From positions 1 through 32,017 of the forward strand of contig JAHBYL010000030.1 of assembly GCA_019635955.1 (NCBI GenBank): 32,017 bases of DNA. The letters run 5' to 3'. Each line of letters opens with the position of its first letter. The first letter of the stretch is position 1. The stretch comes from Parvibaculum sp. (GTDB lineage: Bacteria; Pseudomonadota; Alphaproteobacteria; Parvibaculales; Parvibaculaceae). Below, in pieces: positions 14,451-21,320 of this stretch. Made by a program: the position numbers and the translations under genes. The notes beneath the pieces were generated by a model. That model worked only from the letters and a program-made list of their open reading frames with translations, had not been told where the DNA came from and did not search any database.

Positions 14451-14452
14451 CG

Positions 14453-15598
14453 ATGAAAAGGCTCGCCCCCTCGCTCACCATTCTCGCTGTCGCGGCTCTC
14501 ATTACGGGCCCTGCTTCCGCCGAAACGGTCTCAACCGAAACGGCGAAAATCGAGGTCGAGACACTTGCCTCCGGCCTCAAGCACCCCTGGGGCCTCGCCT
14601 TTTTGCCCGATGGCAATTTTCTCGTGACCGAGCGTCGCGGCCAGCTCCGCCTCGTGACTGCGGAAGGTCGGGTACGCGACGCGATTTATGGCGTGCCCGA
14701 AGTCGTGGCGCGAGGGCAGGGCGGTCTGCTCGACGTCGCACTCGATCCCGCGTTCGAGGAAAATCGCCTCGTCTATCTCACCTATGCCGAGAAGGGCGAA
14801 GGCAACACGAACGGGACGGCGGTGGCCCGCGGCGAACTCACTGAAAGTATGTCGCCGCAACTCCGCAACGTCGAAGTCATCTTCCGCCAGCAGCCCAAGA
14901 AAGAGAGCGATCTCCATTTCGGGTCCCGCCTCGTCTTCGACAGGGAAGGGCATCTCTTTGTCGCGCTGGGCGAGCGTTCGCGCGTCGGCATGCGCGAAGA
15001 GGCGCAGGACCTCAACTCTCATCTCGGCAAGGTCATCCGCATCATGCCGGACGGGACGGTGCCGGAAGACAATCCCTTTGTCGGCAGAGACGATGCGCTT
15101 CCGGAAATCTGGTCCTACGGCCACCGCAACCAGCAGGGCGCCGCGCTTCACCCGGGCACGGGCGCCCTCTGGACGAATGAACACGGGCCGCGCGGCGGCG
15201 ACGAGGTCAATATCCCCGAAGCTGGAAAGAATTACGGTTGGCCCGTTGTTTCACACGGCGTCGAATATAGCGGCGGGAAGATCGGCGCGGGTGCTTCGTC
15301 GGCGCCCGGCATGGAGGACCCCATCCATCATTGGACGCCATCCATCGGCGTTTCCGGCATGGCCTTCTACACGAGCGACGCTATTCCGGAATGGCAGGGT
15401 TCGCTCTTCGTTGGCGGCCTTGCGCGGCCGGGCCTCTATCGCCTGACGCTCGACGGCAGGAAAGTCACCGGCGAGGAAAAGCTCCTCGCCGATATGGGCT
15501 CGCGCATCCGGGACGTGCGGCAGGGGCCCGATGGAGCGCTCTACCTCCTCACCGATGAGGAAGACGGCAAGCTGATCCGCATCACCAGGGCGAAGTAG
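14453..15598 (+). CDS. PQQ-dependent aldose sugar dehydrogenase-like (YliI/Asd family)
   Basis: 381-residue periplasmic six-bladed beta-propeller of the soluble glucose dehydrogenase/YliI family, which oxidises aldoses with pyrroloquinoline quinone. A signal peptide ends at ITGPASA. Propeller marks are HPWGLAFLPDGNFLVTERRG, GQGGLLDVALDP, HFGSRLVFDREGHLFVALG, IWSYGHRNQQGAALHP followed by LWTNEHGPRGGDEVN and GKNYGWPVV, and near the end PIHHWTPSIGVSGMAFY. The Arg-Asn and Asp-Glu residues around these motifs match PQQ and calcium sites in relatives. The ATG follows AGGAGAG. No PQQ synthesis genes are visible. The stop is three bases from the convergent hydrolase stop. Confidence 0.88.
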   Translation: MKRLAPSLTILAVAALITGPASAETVSTETAKIEVETLASGLKHPWGLAFLPDGNFLVTERRGQLRLVTAEGRVRDAIYGVPEVVARGQGGLLDVALDPAFEENRLVYLTYAEKGEGNTNGTAVARGELTESMSPQLRNVEVIFRQQPKKESDLHFGSRLVFDREGHLFVALGERSRVGMREEAQDLNSHLGKVIRIMPDGTVPEDNPFVGRDDALPEIWSYGHRNQQGAALHPGTGALWTNEHGPRGGDEVNIPEAGKNYGWPVVSHGVEYSGGKIGAGASSAPGMEDPIHHWTPSIGVSGMAFYTSDAIPEWQGSLFVGGLARPGLYRLTLDGRKVTGEEKLLADMGSRIRDVRQGPDGALYLLTDEEDGKLIRITRAK

Positions 15599-15601
15599 GC
15601 G

Positions 15602-16417
15602 TCATCCCGGCGAAAGCCGCTTCGCGAAGAAGGCGAGAATTTCGTCCCGTGCCACGATGGTGGGCTGGCCCGCCTCATCGATCAGGTGTTGTGTGACGAC
15701 GCTATGCGGGTAGGGCACGTGTTTGGCGAAAAAGGGCGATACATCGTCATTCGCCGCGCTGTCGGGAAGCGTCCGCCCGATGAAGCGCTCGCCTAGGGCC
15801 TCGGCATAGGCCGCGAAGCGTTCCGCGCGGCATATTCGGTCGCCTTCGAAACGATAGGCGAGCACCGTCAGGTTCTCCCGGTCCAGCCGTTCTTTCACCG
15901 CTTCAAGCTCGTCCGAAGCGATTTCGAGCCCGGCAGGCTCGTTCAGCAGCAGCGACGGTTGCGAAAGGACGGGGGCGAGCACCGAGCGTTCCAGCATCAT
16001 GCTGAGGGCGAAATTGCCGGTGAAGCACATGCCGATCGCGCCGACGCCCGGCCCGCCGCATTCCTCATGCGCCAGCCGCGCCAGCGCGCGCAGCCACTGC
16101 GTGACGGGACTGGAGGCATTTGCGGCAAAAGCGCGAAACTCCGCGCTGACGCACACGCGTTGGAATACAGCCGCACCTTCCTCGGCCGTAGGTACCGCAC
16201 CATCCCGCCCGAACAGCGAAGGCATATAGACGGTGAAGCCCGCCTCCCGCACCCAGCGGGCGAACCGTGCGACATGCGGGCTGATGCCCGGCATCTCCGT
16301 CATCACGATCACCGCCGGGCCGCCTCCCGAGACATAGACCTTCTTCGTTGCGCCATTTCGCGTGATCTCGCGCGGCGTGAAATCGGTCAGCGGATCGTCT
16401 TCCCTCAGCCCGTGCAT
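15602..16417 (-). CDS. Dienelactone hydrolase-family protein
   Basis: 271-residue alpha/beta hydrolase of the dienelactone hydrolase (carboxymethylenebutenolidase) family. The nucleophile is Cys131 in GAIGMCFTGN, the acid is Asp193 in YRFEGDRICRAERF, and the catalytic His lies among those of KHVPYPHSVVTQHL. The N-terminal strand AVIVMTEMPGISPHVARFARW is the usual oxyanion region, and Glu41 sits where DLH has its Glu36 equivalent. Such enzymes hydrolyse dienelactones in chloroaromatic degradation, but many act on other esters. AAGGAGG gives a strong start. It diverges from an HxlR regulator over 85 bases that hold a promoter and a palindrome. The last codons and stop read GGCTTTCGCCGGGATGA, similar to the end of a dispersed repeat. 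Confidence 0.86.
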   Translation of the reverse strand: MHGLREDDPLTDFTPREITRNGATKKVYVSGGGPAVIVMTEMPGISPHVARFARWVREAGFTVYMPSLFGRDGAVPTAEEGAAVFQRVCVSAEFRAFAANASSPVTQWLRALARLAHEECGGPGVGAIGMCFTGNFALSMMLERSVLAPVLSQPSLLLNEPAGLEIASDELEAVKERLDRENLTVLAYRFEGDRICRAERFAAYAEALGERFIGRTLPDSAANDDVSPFFAKHVPYPHSVVTQHLIDEAGQPTIVARDEILAFFAKRLSPG

Positions 16418-16434
16418 GGTGGAGCCTCCTTACA

Positions 16435-16453
16435 GAGTCCAAAAAAAGGACTC
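16435..16453. promoter_or_regulatory. Operator-like palindrome between dienelactone hydrolase and HxlR genes
   Basis: Perfect inverted repeat GAGTCC-A7-GGACTC. It lies just downstream of the predicted -10 for the hydrolase, over its likely start point, and 50 bases from the HxlR start. Likely binding site for the adjacent HxlR protein; it could also form an RNA hairpin in the hydrolase leader. Confidence 0.6.
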
Positions 16454-16455
16454 AG

Positions 16456-16484
16456 GTGATATCAGGCTGGATACGGATTTGCAA
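16456..16484 (-). promoter_or_regulatory. Promoter for dienelactone hydrolase
   Basis: Minus strand TTGCAA (16479-16484), 17-base spacer, TATCAC (16456-16461); four of six matches in each box. It predicts transcription starting inside the GAGTCC/GGACTC palindrome. Confidence 0.45.
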
Positions 16485-16502
16485 CTCAGGTAGGATGATC
16501 GC

Positions 16503-17009
16503 ATGAAAGACGACGCTCCCGTCCGCCGGTCTCCGGTCGCCATGGCCGATTGCAACCTCTCCCGCAGTTTCGAGCTTGTGGGCGACCGCTGGACCCTGCT
16601 GATACTCAGGTCGGCGCTTTATGGCATCAGGCGCTTCGACGATTTCCAGTCCGATCTCGACATTCCACGCACCGTCTTGAGCAGCCGGCTCGCAGGTCTC
16701 GTCGAAAGCGGCATCATGGAAAAGCGGGACTATCGCGAAGAGGGGCAGCGCACGCGCGTCGAATATCCTCTCACCGCAATGGGCCGCGCCCTGACGCTGC
16801 CTTTCATGGCGATGACGCAATGGGGCGACAAATACCTCTCGGAGGGCATCATGCCCCTGACGCTCCGCACCCGCTCGGCAGGCAGGAAGGTCGCAGTCGC
16901 CTATGTCGATGACGAGGGAAAAGCAGTCGACCCGCGGGATGTCGAGGCGATCATCGATCCCGGCGCCCGCAAGCGCGCAGGCAAGCGCAAGCCTCGCAAG
17001 CCGCGCTGA
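16503..17009 (+). CDS. HxlR-family winged-helix regulator
   Basis: 168-residue one-component transcription factor of the HxlR group. The domain spans residues 15-110: DCNLSRSFELVGDRWTLLIL, the recognition region RRFDDFQSDLDIPRTVLSSR LAGLVESGIM and the wing KRDYREEGQRTRVEYPLT. Cys17 is at the conserved position used as a redox or electrophile sensor in several HxlR proteins. The C-terminal 40 residues are extra and end in a Lys/Arg tail. AGGTAGGA precedes the ATG. It diverges from the dienelactone hydrolase, and a 19-base palindrome between them is the obvious operator. I infer it represses the hydrolase and perhaps itself. Confidence 0.88.
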   Translation: MKDDAPVRRSPVAMADCNLSRSFELVGDRWTLLILRSALYGIRRFDDFQSDLDIPRTVLSSRLAGLVESGIMEKRDYREEGQRTRVEYPLTAMGRALTLPFMAMTQWGDKYLSEGIMPLTLRTRSAGRKVAVAYVDDEGKAVDPRDVEAIIDPGARKRAGKRKPRKPR

Positions 17010-17080
17010 CATTTTCCCTTCTTTTGCTTCATGGAACCGCGTGGAACCCGCGCGGCGTGTTTGATCGTTCGCGAAAATCC

Positions 17081-17105
17081 GGAACGGATTTCGTCTCCCT
17101 CCGTT
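17081..17105 (+). promoter_or_regulatory. EcfG-type general stress response promoter
   Basis: GGAAC at 17081-17085, 16-base spacer, CGTT at 17102-17105. This matches the consensus of PhyR-EcfG dependent promoters of alphaproteobacteria. It predicts a start about 40 bases before the OB-fold protein's ATG. Two further GGAAC at 17033 and 17043 have less suitable spacing. Confidence 0.65.
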
Positions 17106-17152
17106 AAATGGGCAATGACGGGCCGGGGGCGGTCCAACGATTGGAGATCGAC

Positions 17153-17659
17153 ATGAAGAACGGACGCTTTATCGCAACAGCCATCGCAGCCCTTTCGCTC
17201 GGCCTCGCGCCCGCAATGGCGCAGGACGTGGATATGCAGCAGGATCAGCCGATCCAGAACGAGCAGATGCAGGGCACGACGCCGGGCGCCACGCAGGGCA
17301 CGACCGGCGCGGCGACGACCAACCTGTCCGAAGTTTCGGATGGTGAATGGGTCGAAGTCTCGGGCACGGTGAGCGAGGTCAATGACGACAGCTTCACGCT
17401 GGAGCATGCTGAAGGCAGCATCGACGTCTCCATGGCCGACGACAACGCCCAGGCCCTTCCGCCGCTGAATGAAGGCGAGCTGGTTCGTGTTTCCGGCCTG
17501 GTTGAAGATGGCTGGCTGACCAGCCCGTCGATCCGCGCCCAGTCGGTGGAGATCGAATCCGGTGGCGCGGCGGGCGCTGGCGACACGACCGGCAGCATCA
17601 CCAATGAAGACGGCTACGGCGACGGCGGCCTGATGGACGATCAGGACACCATCCGCTAA
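17153..17659 (+). CDS. Secreted OB-fold-like protein
   Basis: 168-residue exported protein. The signal peptide is residues 1-22 (ATAIAALSLGLAPAMA, then QD). A linker of Gln/Thr/Gly follows, including QGTTPGATQGTTGAATT. The folded part, residues about 60-135, reads DGEWVEVSGTVSEVNDDSFT, then LEHAEGSIDVSMADD and LNEGELVRVSGLVEDGW, the strand pattern of periplasmic OB-fold proteins such as YgiW/YdeI. The tail is Gly/Asp-rich. ATG 17153 follows GGAG. A 15-codon extension is open but lacks merit. The upstream EcfG-type promoter suggests induction in general stress; relatives in enterobacteria are stress-linked. Function otherwise unknown. A terminator follows. Confidence 0.75.
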   Translation: MKNGRFIATAIAALSLGLAPAMAQDVDMQQDQPIQNEQMQGTTPGATQGTTGAATTNLSEVSDGEWVEVSGTVSEVNDDSFTLEHAEGSIDVSMADDNAQALPPLNEGELVRVSGLVEDGWLTSPSIRAQSVEIESGGAAGAGDTTGSITNEDGYGDGGLMDDQDTIR

Positions 17660-17697
17660 GCAGGATTTCACTGGACGTAAGTCTGTGTGAACCGGTG

Positions 17698-17733
17698 AGC
17701 AGCGAGGCTTAGGCCTCGCTGCTTTCGTTTGTT
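17698..17733. terminator. Intrinsic terminator between OB-fold protein and lldD-like genes
   Basis: Perfect 11-base stem AGCAGCGAGGC/GCCTCGCTGCT, four-base loop TTAG, then TTCGTTTGTT. It serves the rightward gene best; the reverse side lacks a T run. Confidence 0.85.
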
Positions 17734-17745
17734 GCCCGATACCCT

Positions 17746-18900
17746 TCAGGCGATAGCACTGCTATCGATCTCGCTTGCCTTCGTGAAACCGGTAAGCGCC
17801 ATCGCCACATGCATTTCCTGCCGCATCGTGCCGAGCATCGAAGAGACGCCCGCACCTCCGCGCGCAGCGAGCGCATAGGCCCAGGCGCGGCCGAGGAGAC
17901 AGGCATCCGCGCCCCGCGCCACAGCCTTCACGATGTCGAGACCGCTCCGCACGCCGCCATCGAGCAACAGTGTCGTGCGGTCGCCCACCTCGTCGCGGAT
18001 GGCGGGCAGCGCCTCGATGGTCGCCGGCGTCGAGTCAAGCTGGCGGCCGCCATGGTTCGAAACGACGATACCGTCCGGCGAGACGCTTTGCATGGCCAAG
18101 CGTGCATCTTCCGCATCCATCACACCTTTGATGATGATCTTGCCGGGCCAGTTTTCCCGCACCCATTCGAGATCCTTCCAGGTCATCGAAGGGTCGAGAT
18201 TTTGCGCCACCCAGGCGCCGAATTCGGCGAAGCCCTTGGCATTGGGCACGGCGCCGCGCAGATTGCCGAAGTCGAGCGGCTTCCCGCCAAGCGCCACGTC
18301 ACGGATCCAGTCGACGCGCCGTGCGAAATCCGCTGCCACCTTGAGCCGCTTGCCGAGAGACATGGCCGTGTTCATGCCGTTGCGCGTATCGCGGTACCGT
18401 GCGCCGAGAACGGCAAGGTCAACAGTGAAGACGAGCACAGGGCAGCCCGCGCCATGCGCCGTCTGCATCAGTTCACGCGCATAGCCGCGATCCTTGATGA
18501 CATAGAGCTGGAACCAGAAGGGCTTTTTCGTCGCCTTGGCCACTTCCTCGATCGAGCAGATGCCGACGGTCGAAAGCGTGAAGGGTACGCCGAATTTCTC
18601 GGCCGCCTGCGCCGCCTGAACTTCGCCGCGCCGCGCATACATGCCGGCGAATCCGACGGGGGCGAGCGCCGCCGGAATCGTCCAGCTCTCTCCGAAAATC
18701 TCCGCCCGCGTGTCGATGCGGCCGACATCGCGCAGCACGCGCTGGCGCAGTTTCAGCCGCGCAAAGGCGTCCACATTGTCGGCCAGCGTCCGTTCGGCAT
18801 AGGAGCCGCCATCGAGATAGTCGAAAAGCTGCGTCGGAAGACGCCGCCGCGCGAATTCGCGGTAGTCGGATACCGATACCGGATTGAGATCGAGACTCAT
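17746..18900 (-). CDS. lldD: FMN-dependent L-2-hydroxyacid dehydrogenase (LldD family)
   Basis: 384-residue TIM-barrel flavoprotein of the L-lactate dehydrogenase/glycolate oxidase family; it oxidises L-2-hydroxyacids to 2-oxoacids. Catalytic residues are visible: Lys258 in IIIKGVMDAEDA, and His283 and Arg286 in VVSNHGGRQLDS. FMN phosphate binding is seen in LLLDGGVRSGLDIVKAVARG. QLYVIKDRGY and FTVDLAVLGARYRDTRNGM are standard. Lactate is likely but mandelate or other hydroxyacids are possible. It is the last gene of an SDR-MarR-lldD set with gaps of 6 and 25 bases. The frame is open far upstream into the MarR gene, but ATG 18900 with a purine-rich site (GGGGGAAG) fits the family. Confidence 0.88.
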   Translation of the reverse strand: MSLDLNPVSVSDYREFARRRLPTQLFDYLDGGSYAERTLADNVDAFARLKLRQRVLRDVGRIDTRAEIFGESWTIPAALAPVGFAGMYARRGEVQAAQAAEKFGVPFTLSTVGICSIEEVAKATKKPFWFQLYVIKDRGYARELMQTAHGAGCPVLVFTVDLAVLGARYRDTRNGMNTAMSLGKRLKVAADFARRVDWIRDVALGGKPLDFGNLRGAVPNAKGFAEFGAWVAQNLDPSMTWKDLEWVRENWPGKIIIKGVMDAEDARLAMQSVSPDGIVVSNHGGRQLDSTPATIEALPAIRDEVGDRTTLLLDGGVRSGLDIVKAVARGADACLLGRAWAYALAARGGAGVSSMLGTMRQEMHVAMALTGFTKASEIDSSAIA

Positions 18901-18925
18901 CCCGCTTCCCCCATTTTTGCGCTCC

Positions 18926-19432
18926 TCAGCCCCGGCCCGCATCCTCCATGAGGTCGTCGACCGCAACGGGGCCGGCGCTTTCCCGCCTGCTGTCGATGAT
19001 ATAGGCAAGTTCGGAGAAAGCCTCGAGCATTCGCTCCTGGTCGCCAAGGTCGAGCAGGGAAGGCAGGTAGCGCGCCAGCGCCTCCTCGAATTCACGGTGC
19101 TTCCTGAGGCCTTTCGGCGTGAGACTGAGTTTCACGCTTCGGCCATCTTCCTTGTCGGGCGTACGCGCGATGAGCCCGCGCTTTTCCATGTCGGCGATGA
19201 GGCCTGAAGCCGTCGGCTTGCGGATCGCGGCTTCCACCGCCAACTCGCCTGCACGCTTCGGCCCCCGCTTGAGGAAGAGCAGAAAGCGGTACTGTGGAAT
19301 GGTGATATCGAGTTCGCGCGCGATCTTCTCGAACTCGCGGAACAGCACGACGACGGTGCGCGCCATGAGAATGAGGCGCCTGTCGATGCCGGCGGTCTCG
19401 CCGCCTGCCATGCCGTTCCGCTTGTCCGTCAT
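18926..19432 (-). CDS. MarR-family transcriptional regulator
   Basis: 168-residue winged-helix repressor. Helices before and after the domain would dimerise. The core is TIPQYRFLLFLKRGPKRAGE LAVEAAIRKPTASGLIADME with wing residues KRGLIARTPDKEDGRSVKLS LTPKGLRKH, where DGR is the classic MarR wing. GAGGAAAG precedes the ATG, six bases after the SDR stop. It lies between the SDR and LldD genes, so it probably senses a substrate or product of those enzymes and controls the whole unit through the palindrome upstream of the SDR gene. The ligand is unknown. Confidence 0.9.
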   Translation of the reverse strand: MTDKRNGMAGGETAGIDRRLILMARTVVVLFREFEKIARELDITIPQYRFLLFLKRGPKRAGELAVEAAIRKPTASGLIADMEKRGLIARTPDKEDGRSVKLSLTPKGLRKHREFEEALARYLPSLLDLGDQERMLEAFSELAYIIDSRRESAGPVAVDDLMEDAGRG

Positions 19433-19438
19433 CTTTCC

Positions 19439-20221
19439 TCAGAAAATGGCGTAGCCGCCATCGATCACGAATGTATCGCCCGAATGATAAGCCGACGCAT
19501 CCGAGGTGAGATAGACCGCGATGCCGCCGAAATCGCCGGGCTCGCCCCAACGCCGCGCCGGCACGCGCGGGATCACCTTTTCGGAGAAGGCGGAAGAGGA
19601 TTGCGCCTGCGAGGTCATGTCGGTCGCGATCCAGCCGGGCAGGATCGAATTCGCCCGCATGCCATAGCGCGCATGTTCAACCGCAATGCCCTTCATCATG
19701 GAGATCACGCCGCCCTTGGTCGCTGCATAGGCTTCGTTGCGCGCCGCGCCTTCGATGGCGGCAAGGCTCGCCACGCCGACGAGAGAGCCGCCGGCATCGC
19801 CCTTCTTCGCGCGTTCGACCATGTGCCGCGCCGTCTCGCGCAGTGTCCAGAACACGCCGTCGAGATTGACGGCCAGCGTCTTGCGATAGACCTCGGTCGA
19901 CATGTCGACGAAGGACGGCGCCCCGAAGCCGACGCCCGCATTGGCGAAGACGGAATCGATCCGGCCGAGTTCCTTCACCGTCGCGCCGATACCGTCCACG
20001 ACCTGCGCCTCGTCCGACACGTCCACTTTGCGTGTATAGACCTTCACGCCATGGGCGCGCAGCTGCTCTGCCGCGCGCTTGTTCTTGTCCTCATTCGTGC
20101 CCCAGATCGCCACATCGGCGCCCGCCTGCGCGATCGCATCCGCCATGCCGAGGCCGATGCCGCCATTGCCGCCCGTCACCAGGGCCACCTTTCCCGAAAG
20201 ATCGAAAGGCTTGTAGCTCAT
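19439..20221 (-). CDS. Short-chain dehydrogenase/reductase (SDR)
   Basis: 260-residue classical SDR. The nucleotide-binding motif TGGNGGIG is at 16-23, NAG at about 94-96, catalytic Ser152 in VGVASLAAIEG, Tyr165 and Lys169 in YAATK. ILPGWIATDM and the C-terminal YHSGDTFVIDGGYAIF are typical. Asn43-Glu44 after the second strand (WGTNEDKNK) leaves NADP versus NAD open, with NADP slightly favoured. GGGAG precedes the ATG. First gene of the SDR-MarR-lldD unit. An alcohol or hydroxyacid converted in sequence with LldD is a reasonable guess but not shown. Confidence 0.9.
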   Translation of the reverse strand: MSYKPFDLSGKVALVTGGNGGIGLGMADAIAQAGADVAIWGTNEDKNKRAAEQLRAHGVKVYTRKVDVSDEAQVVDGIGATVKELGRIDSVFANAGVGFGAPSFVDMSTEVYRKTLAVNLDGVFWTLRETARHMVERAKKGDAGGSLVGVASLAAIEGAARNEAYAATKGGVISMMKGIAVEHARYGMRANSILPGWIATDMTSQAQSSSAFSEKVIPRVPARRWGEPGDFGGIAVYLTSDASAYHSGDTFVIDGGYAIF

Positions 20222-20252
20222 CTCGTCGTCTCCCTTGGTTCGTTCTGATTTT

Positions 20253-20285
20253 TATGTATTCCGGTTGCGATGCGCGCAGCATCGC
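20253..20285 (-). promoter_or_regulatory. Candidate operator and promoter of the SDR-MarR-lldD operon
   Basis: Perfect inverted repeat GCGATGC-GCGCA-GCATCGC at 20267-20285 (19 bases, MarR-site sized). It lies just upstream of a possible minus-strand -10, TACATA (20253-20258). The -35 falls inside the palindrome and is weak. The palindrome could also be a hairpin ending the upstream exported-protein transcript, but no T run follows. Confidence 0.45.
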
Positions 20286-20302
20286 GGCGGCGTGGCTTCT
20301 GG

Positions 20303-20647
20303 TCAATTCTTCGTTCGGGGGGCCGCCGGCGCTGCCGTCGCGTCGCGCGGCAATTCGGCGAGCTCCGCACAGACGAAATAGGGTTTGAAGTCGAGCGCTT
20401 CCGGATCGGGCGGGATCTGGCAGGAATAGACGGAGGCCCCCTTCTGCAGGATCAGCGCAGTCCCGAGATTACCGCGAATCTGGTAGCCGTCGCCCGTGAG
20501 GTCGGTGAGGGACTTGTCGGTCGCCACGAAGGGGCCCGCCCTCGATCCCGTTTCGAATCGGCCGGGTTTTGGCTCGCTTTGGGCCGCAAGCGGCCCTGTG
20601 GCGCACATGAGCAATGCCGCCGAAATGAGAACTGTCCTGGAAAACAT
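20303..20647 (-). CDS. Exported hypothetical protein
   Basis: 114-residue protein with a signal peptide (MFSRTVLISAALLMCATGPL AAQ). The mature part contains GDGYQIRGNLGTALILQKGASVYSCQIPPD and FKPYFVCAELAEL, with two Cys that may pair in the periplasm. The tail is Ala/Pro-rich. I do not recognise a domain. The ribosome site is poor; an ATG-free extension of 23 codons is open upstream but lacks signal-peptide character. It sits between the Zur-like gene and the SDR operon on the same strand, and a TGATCT-T-AGATCA palindrome lies 40 bases upstream at 20687-20699. Confidence 0.62.
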   Translation of the reverse strand: MFSRTVLISAALLMCATGPLAAQSEPKPGRFETGSRAGPFVATDKSLTDLTGDGYQIRGNLGTALILQKGASVYSCQIPPDPEALDFKPYFVCAELAELPRDATAAPAAPRTKN

Positions 20648-20686
20648 GGGGTAAAGCAGGCTCCGCTGCGGGAAATGGCAAACGCG

Positions 20687-20699
20687 TGATCTTAGATCA
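20687..20699. repeat. Short palindrome upstream of the exported hypothetical
   Basis: TGATCT-T-AGATCA, perfect six-base arms around one base, in the 105-base gap between the Zur-like gene and the exported hypothetical. The loop is too short for a hairpin; a protein site is possible but nothing confirms it. Confidence 0.35.
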
Positions 20700-20752
20700 T
20701 CGCGCCCGGCGTTCAAAATCCCCGCCGCCGGGCCCAGGCGCGAACCGCACCA

Positions 20753-21238
20753 TCAAGCCGCACATTGCGCGCACAAGCCGGAAATCTCCACCACCCGCCG
20801 CTCCGAGCGGAACCGGGCGCGCTTCGAGGCCTGGTCGAGCGCCGCATCGAGCTTCGGGTCGGCGATTTCCTCCGTCGCGCCGCACTTCCGGCAGATAAGG
20901 AAAAGGCCGGAATGAGGCGCGCCCGCCTCCACGCAGCCGAGATAGGCATTGAGCGACTGAATCTTGTGGATGAGCCCTTCCGCCATCAGGAAGTCCAGCG
21001 CCCGGTAGACCGTGGGCGGCCGCGCTGACTTGTGGCTCCGCGCCAGTTCGTCCAGCACCTCATAGGCGCCCACCGGCTTGTGGCTCCGCCAGACGATCTG
21101 CAGCACCTTTTCGCGCAGCGGCGTCAGCTGTGCGCCCCGCTCGGCGCACAGGTCGCGCGCCGTCGTCAGCGCATCCTCGATGCACACCTTGTGGTTATGC
21201 GTGTGATGAGCCGTCTGCTGTGCCGCGCCGCGCGTCAT
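20753..21238 (-). CDS. zur: Fur-family regulator, Zur-like
   Basis: 161-residue metalloregulator of the Fur superfamily. An N-terminal His-rich stretch (HHTHNHKVCIEDAL) precedes the winged helix (LTPLREKVLQIVWRSHKPVG AYEVLDELAR, then PPTVYRALDFLMAEGLIHKI QSLNAY). The C-terminal dimer domain has HSGLFLICRKCGATEEI and ends in GLCAQCAA; the two CxxC pairs form the structural zinc site. Zur is preferred over Fur because of the short acidic-poor C-terminus and SLNAYLGC, which resembles Zur proteins (xNAF/Y region). CAGGAGG precedes ATG 21238; a TTG 24 bases upstream is in frame. An AT-rich palindrome just upstream resembles a Zur box, suggesting autoregulation. Confidence 0.82.
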   Translation of the reverse strand: MTRGAAQQTAHHTHNHKVCIEDALTTARDLCAERGAQLTPLREKVLQIVWRSHKPVGAYEVLDELARSHKSARPPTVYRALDFLMAEGLIHKIQSLNAYLGCVEAGAPHSGLFLICRKCGATEEIADPKLDAALDQASKRARFRSERRVVEISGLCAQCAA

Positions 21239-21262
21239 GCCACCTCCTGAGGTAATAACCAA

Positions 21263-21277
21263 TGCTACACTATAACA
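21263..21277. promoter_or_regulatory. Zur-box-like palindrome in the zur-yedK divergent region
   Basis: TGCTACACTATAACA: arms match in five of seven positions around a central base. On the plus strand its TATAAC (21271-21276) could be the -10 of the yedK-like gene. On the minus strand TATAGT could be the -10 for zur. It lies 25 bases from the zur ATG and resembles AT-rich Zur sites (GTTATA-TATAAC). Confidence 0.45.
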
Positions 21278-21320
21278 AAGGGCCCTGTCTTGCCCGCGCG
21301 ACTCGCCTTAGGCTCGGCCC

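Noticed and set aside
13793..14452. In-frame extension of the aldose dehydrogenase upstream by 220 codons.
   Set aside because: It overlaps the lipoprotein gene in another frame, and a signal peptide with a ribosome site marks the true start at 14453.
17033..17069. Two more GGAAC boxes upstream of the OB-fold gene as EcfG promoters.
   Set aside because: Distance to CGTT or a similar box is 18 bases, outside the usual 16-17. The third GGAAC fits exactly.
17681..17690. GTCTGTGTGA, identical to ten bases of the right arm at 10915, as a second operator.
   Set aside because: It is a single half-site between convergent gene ends with no partner arm and no promoter. Chance is plausible.
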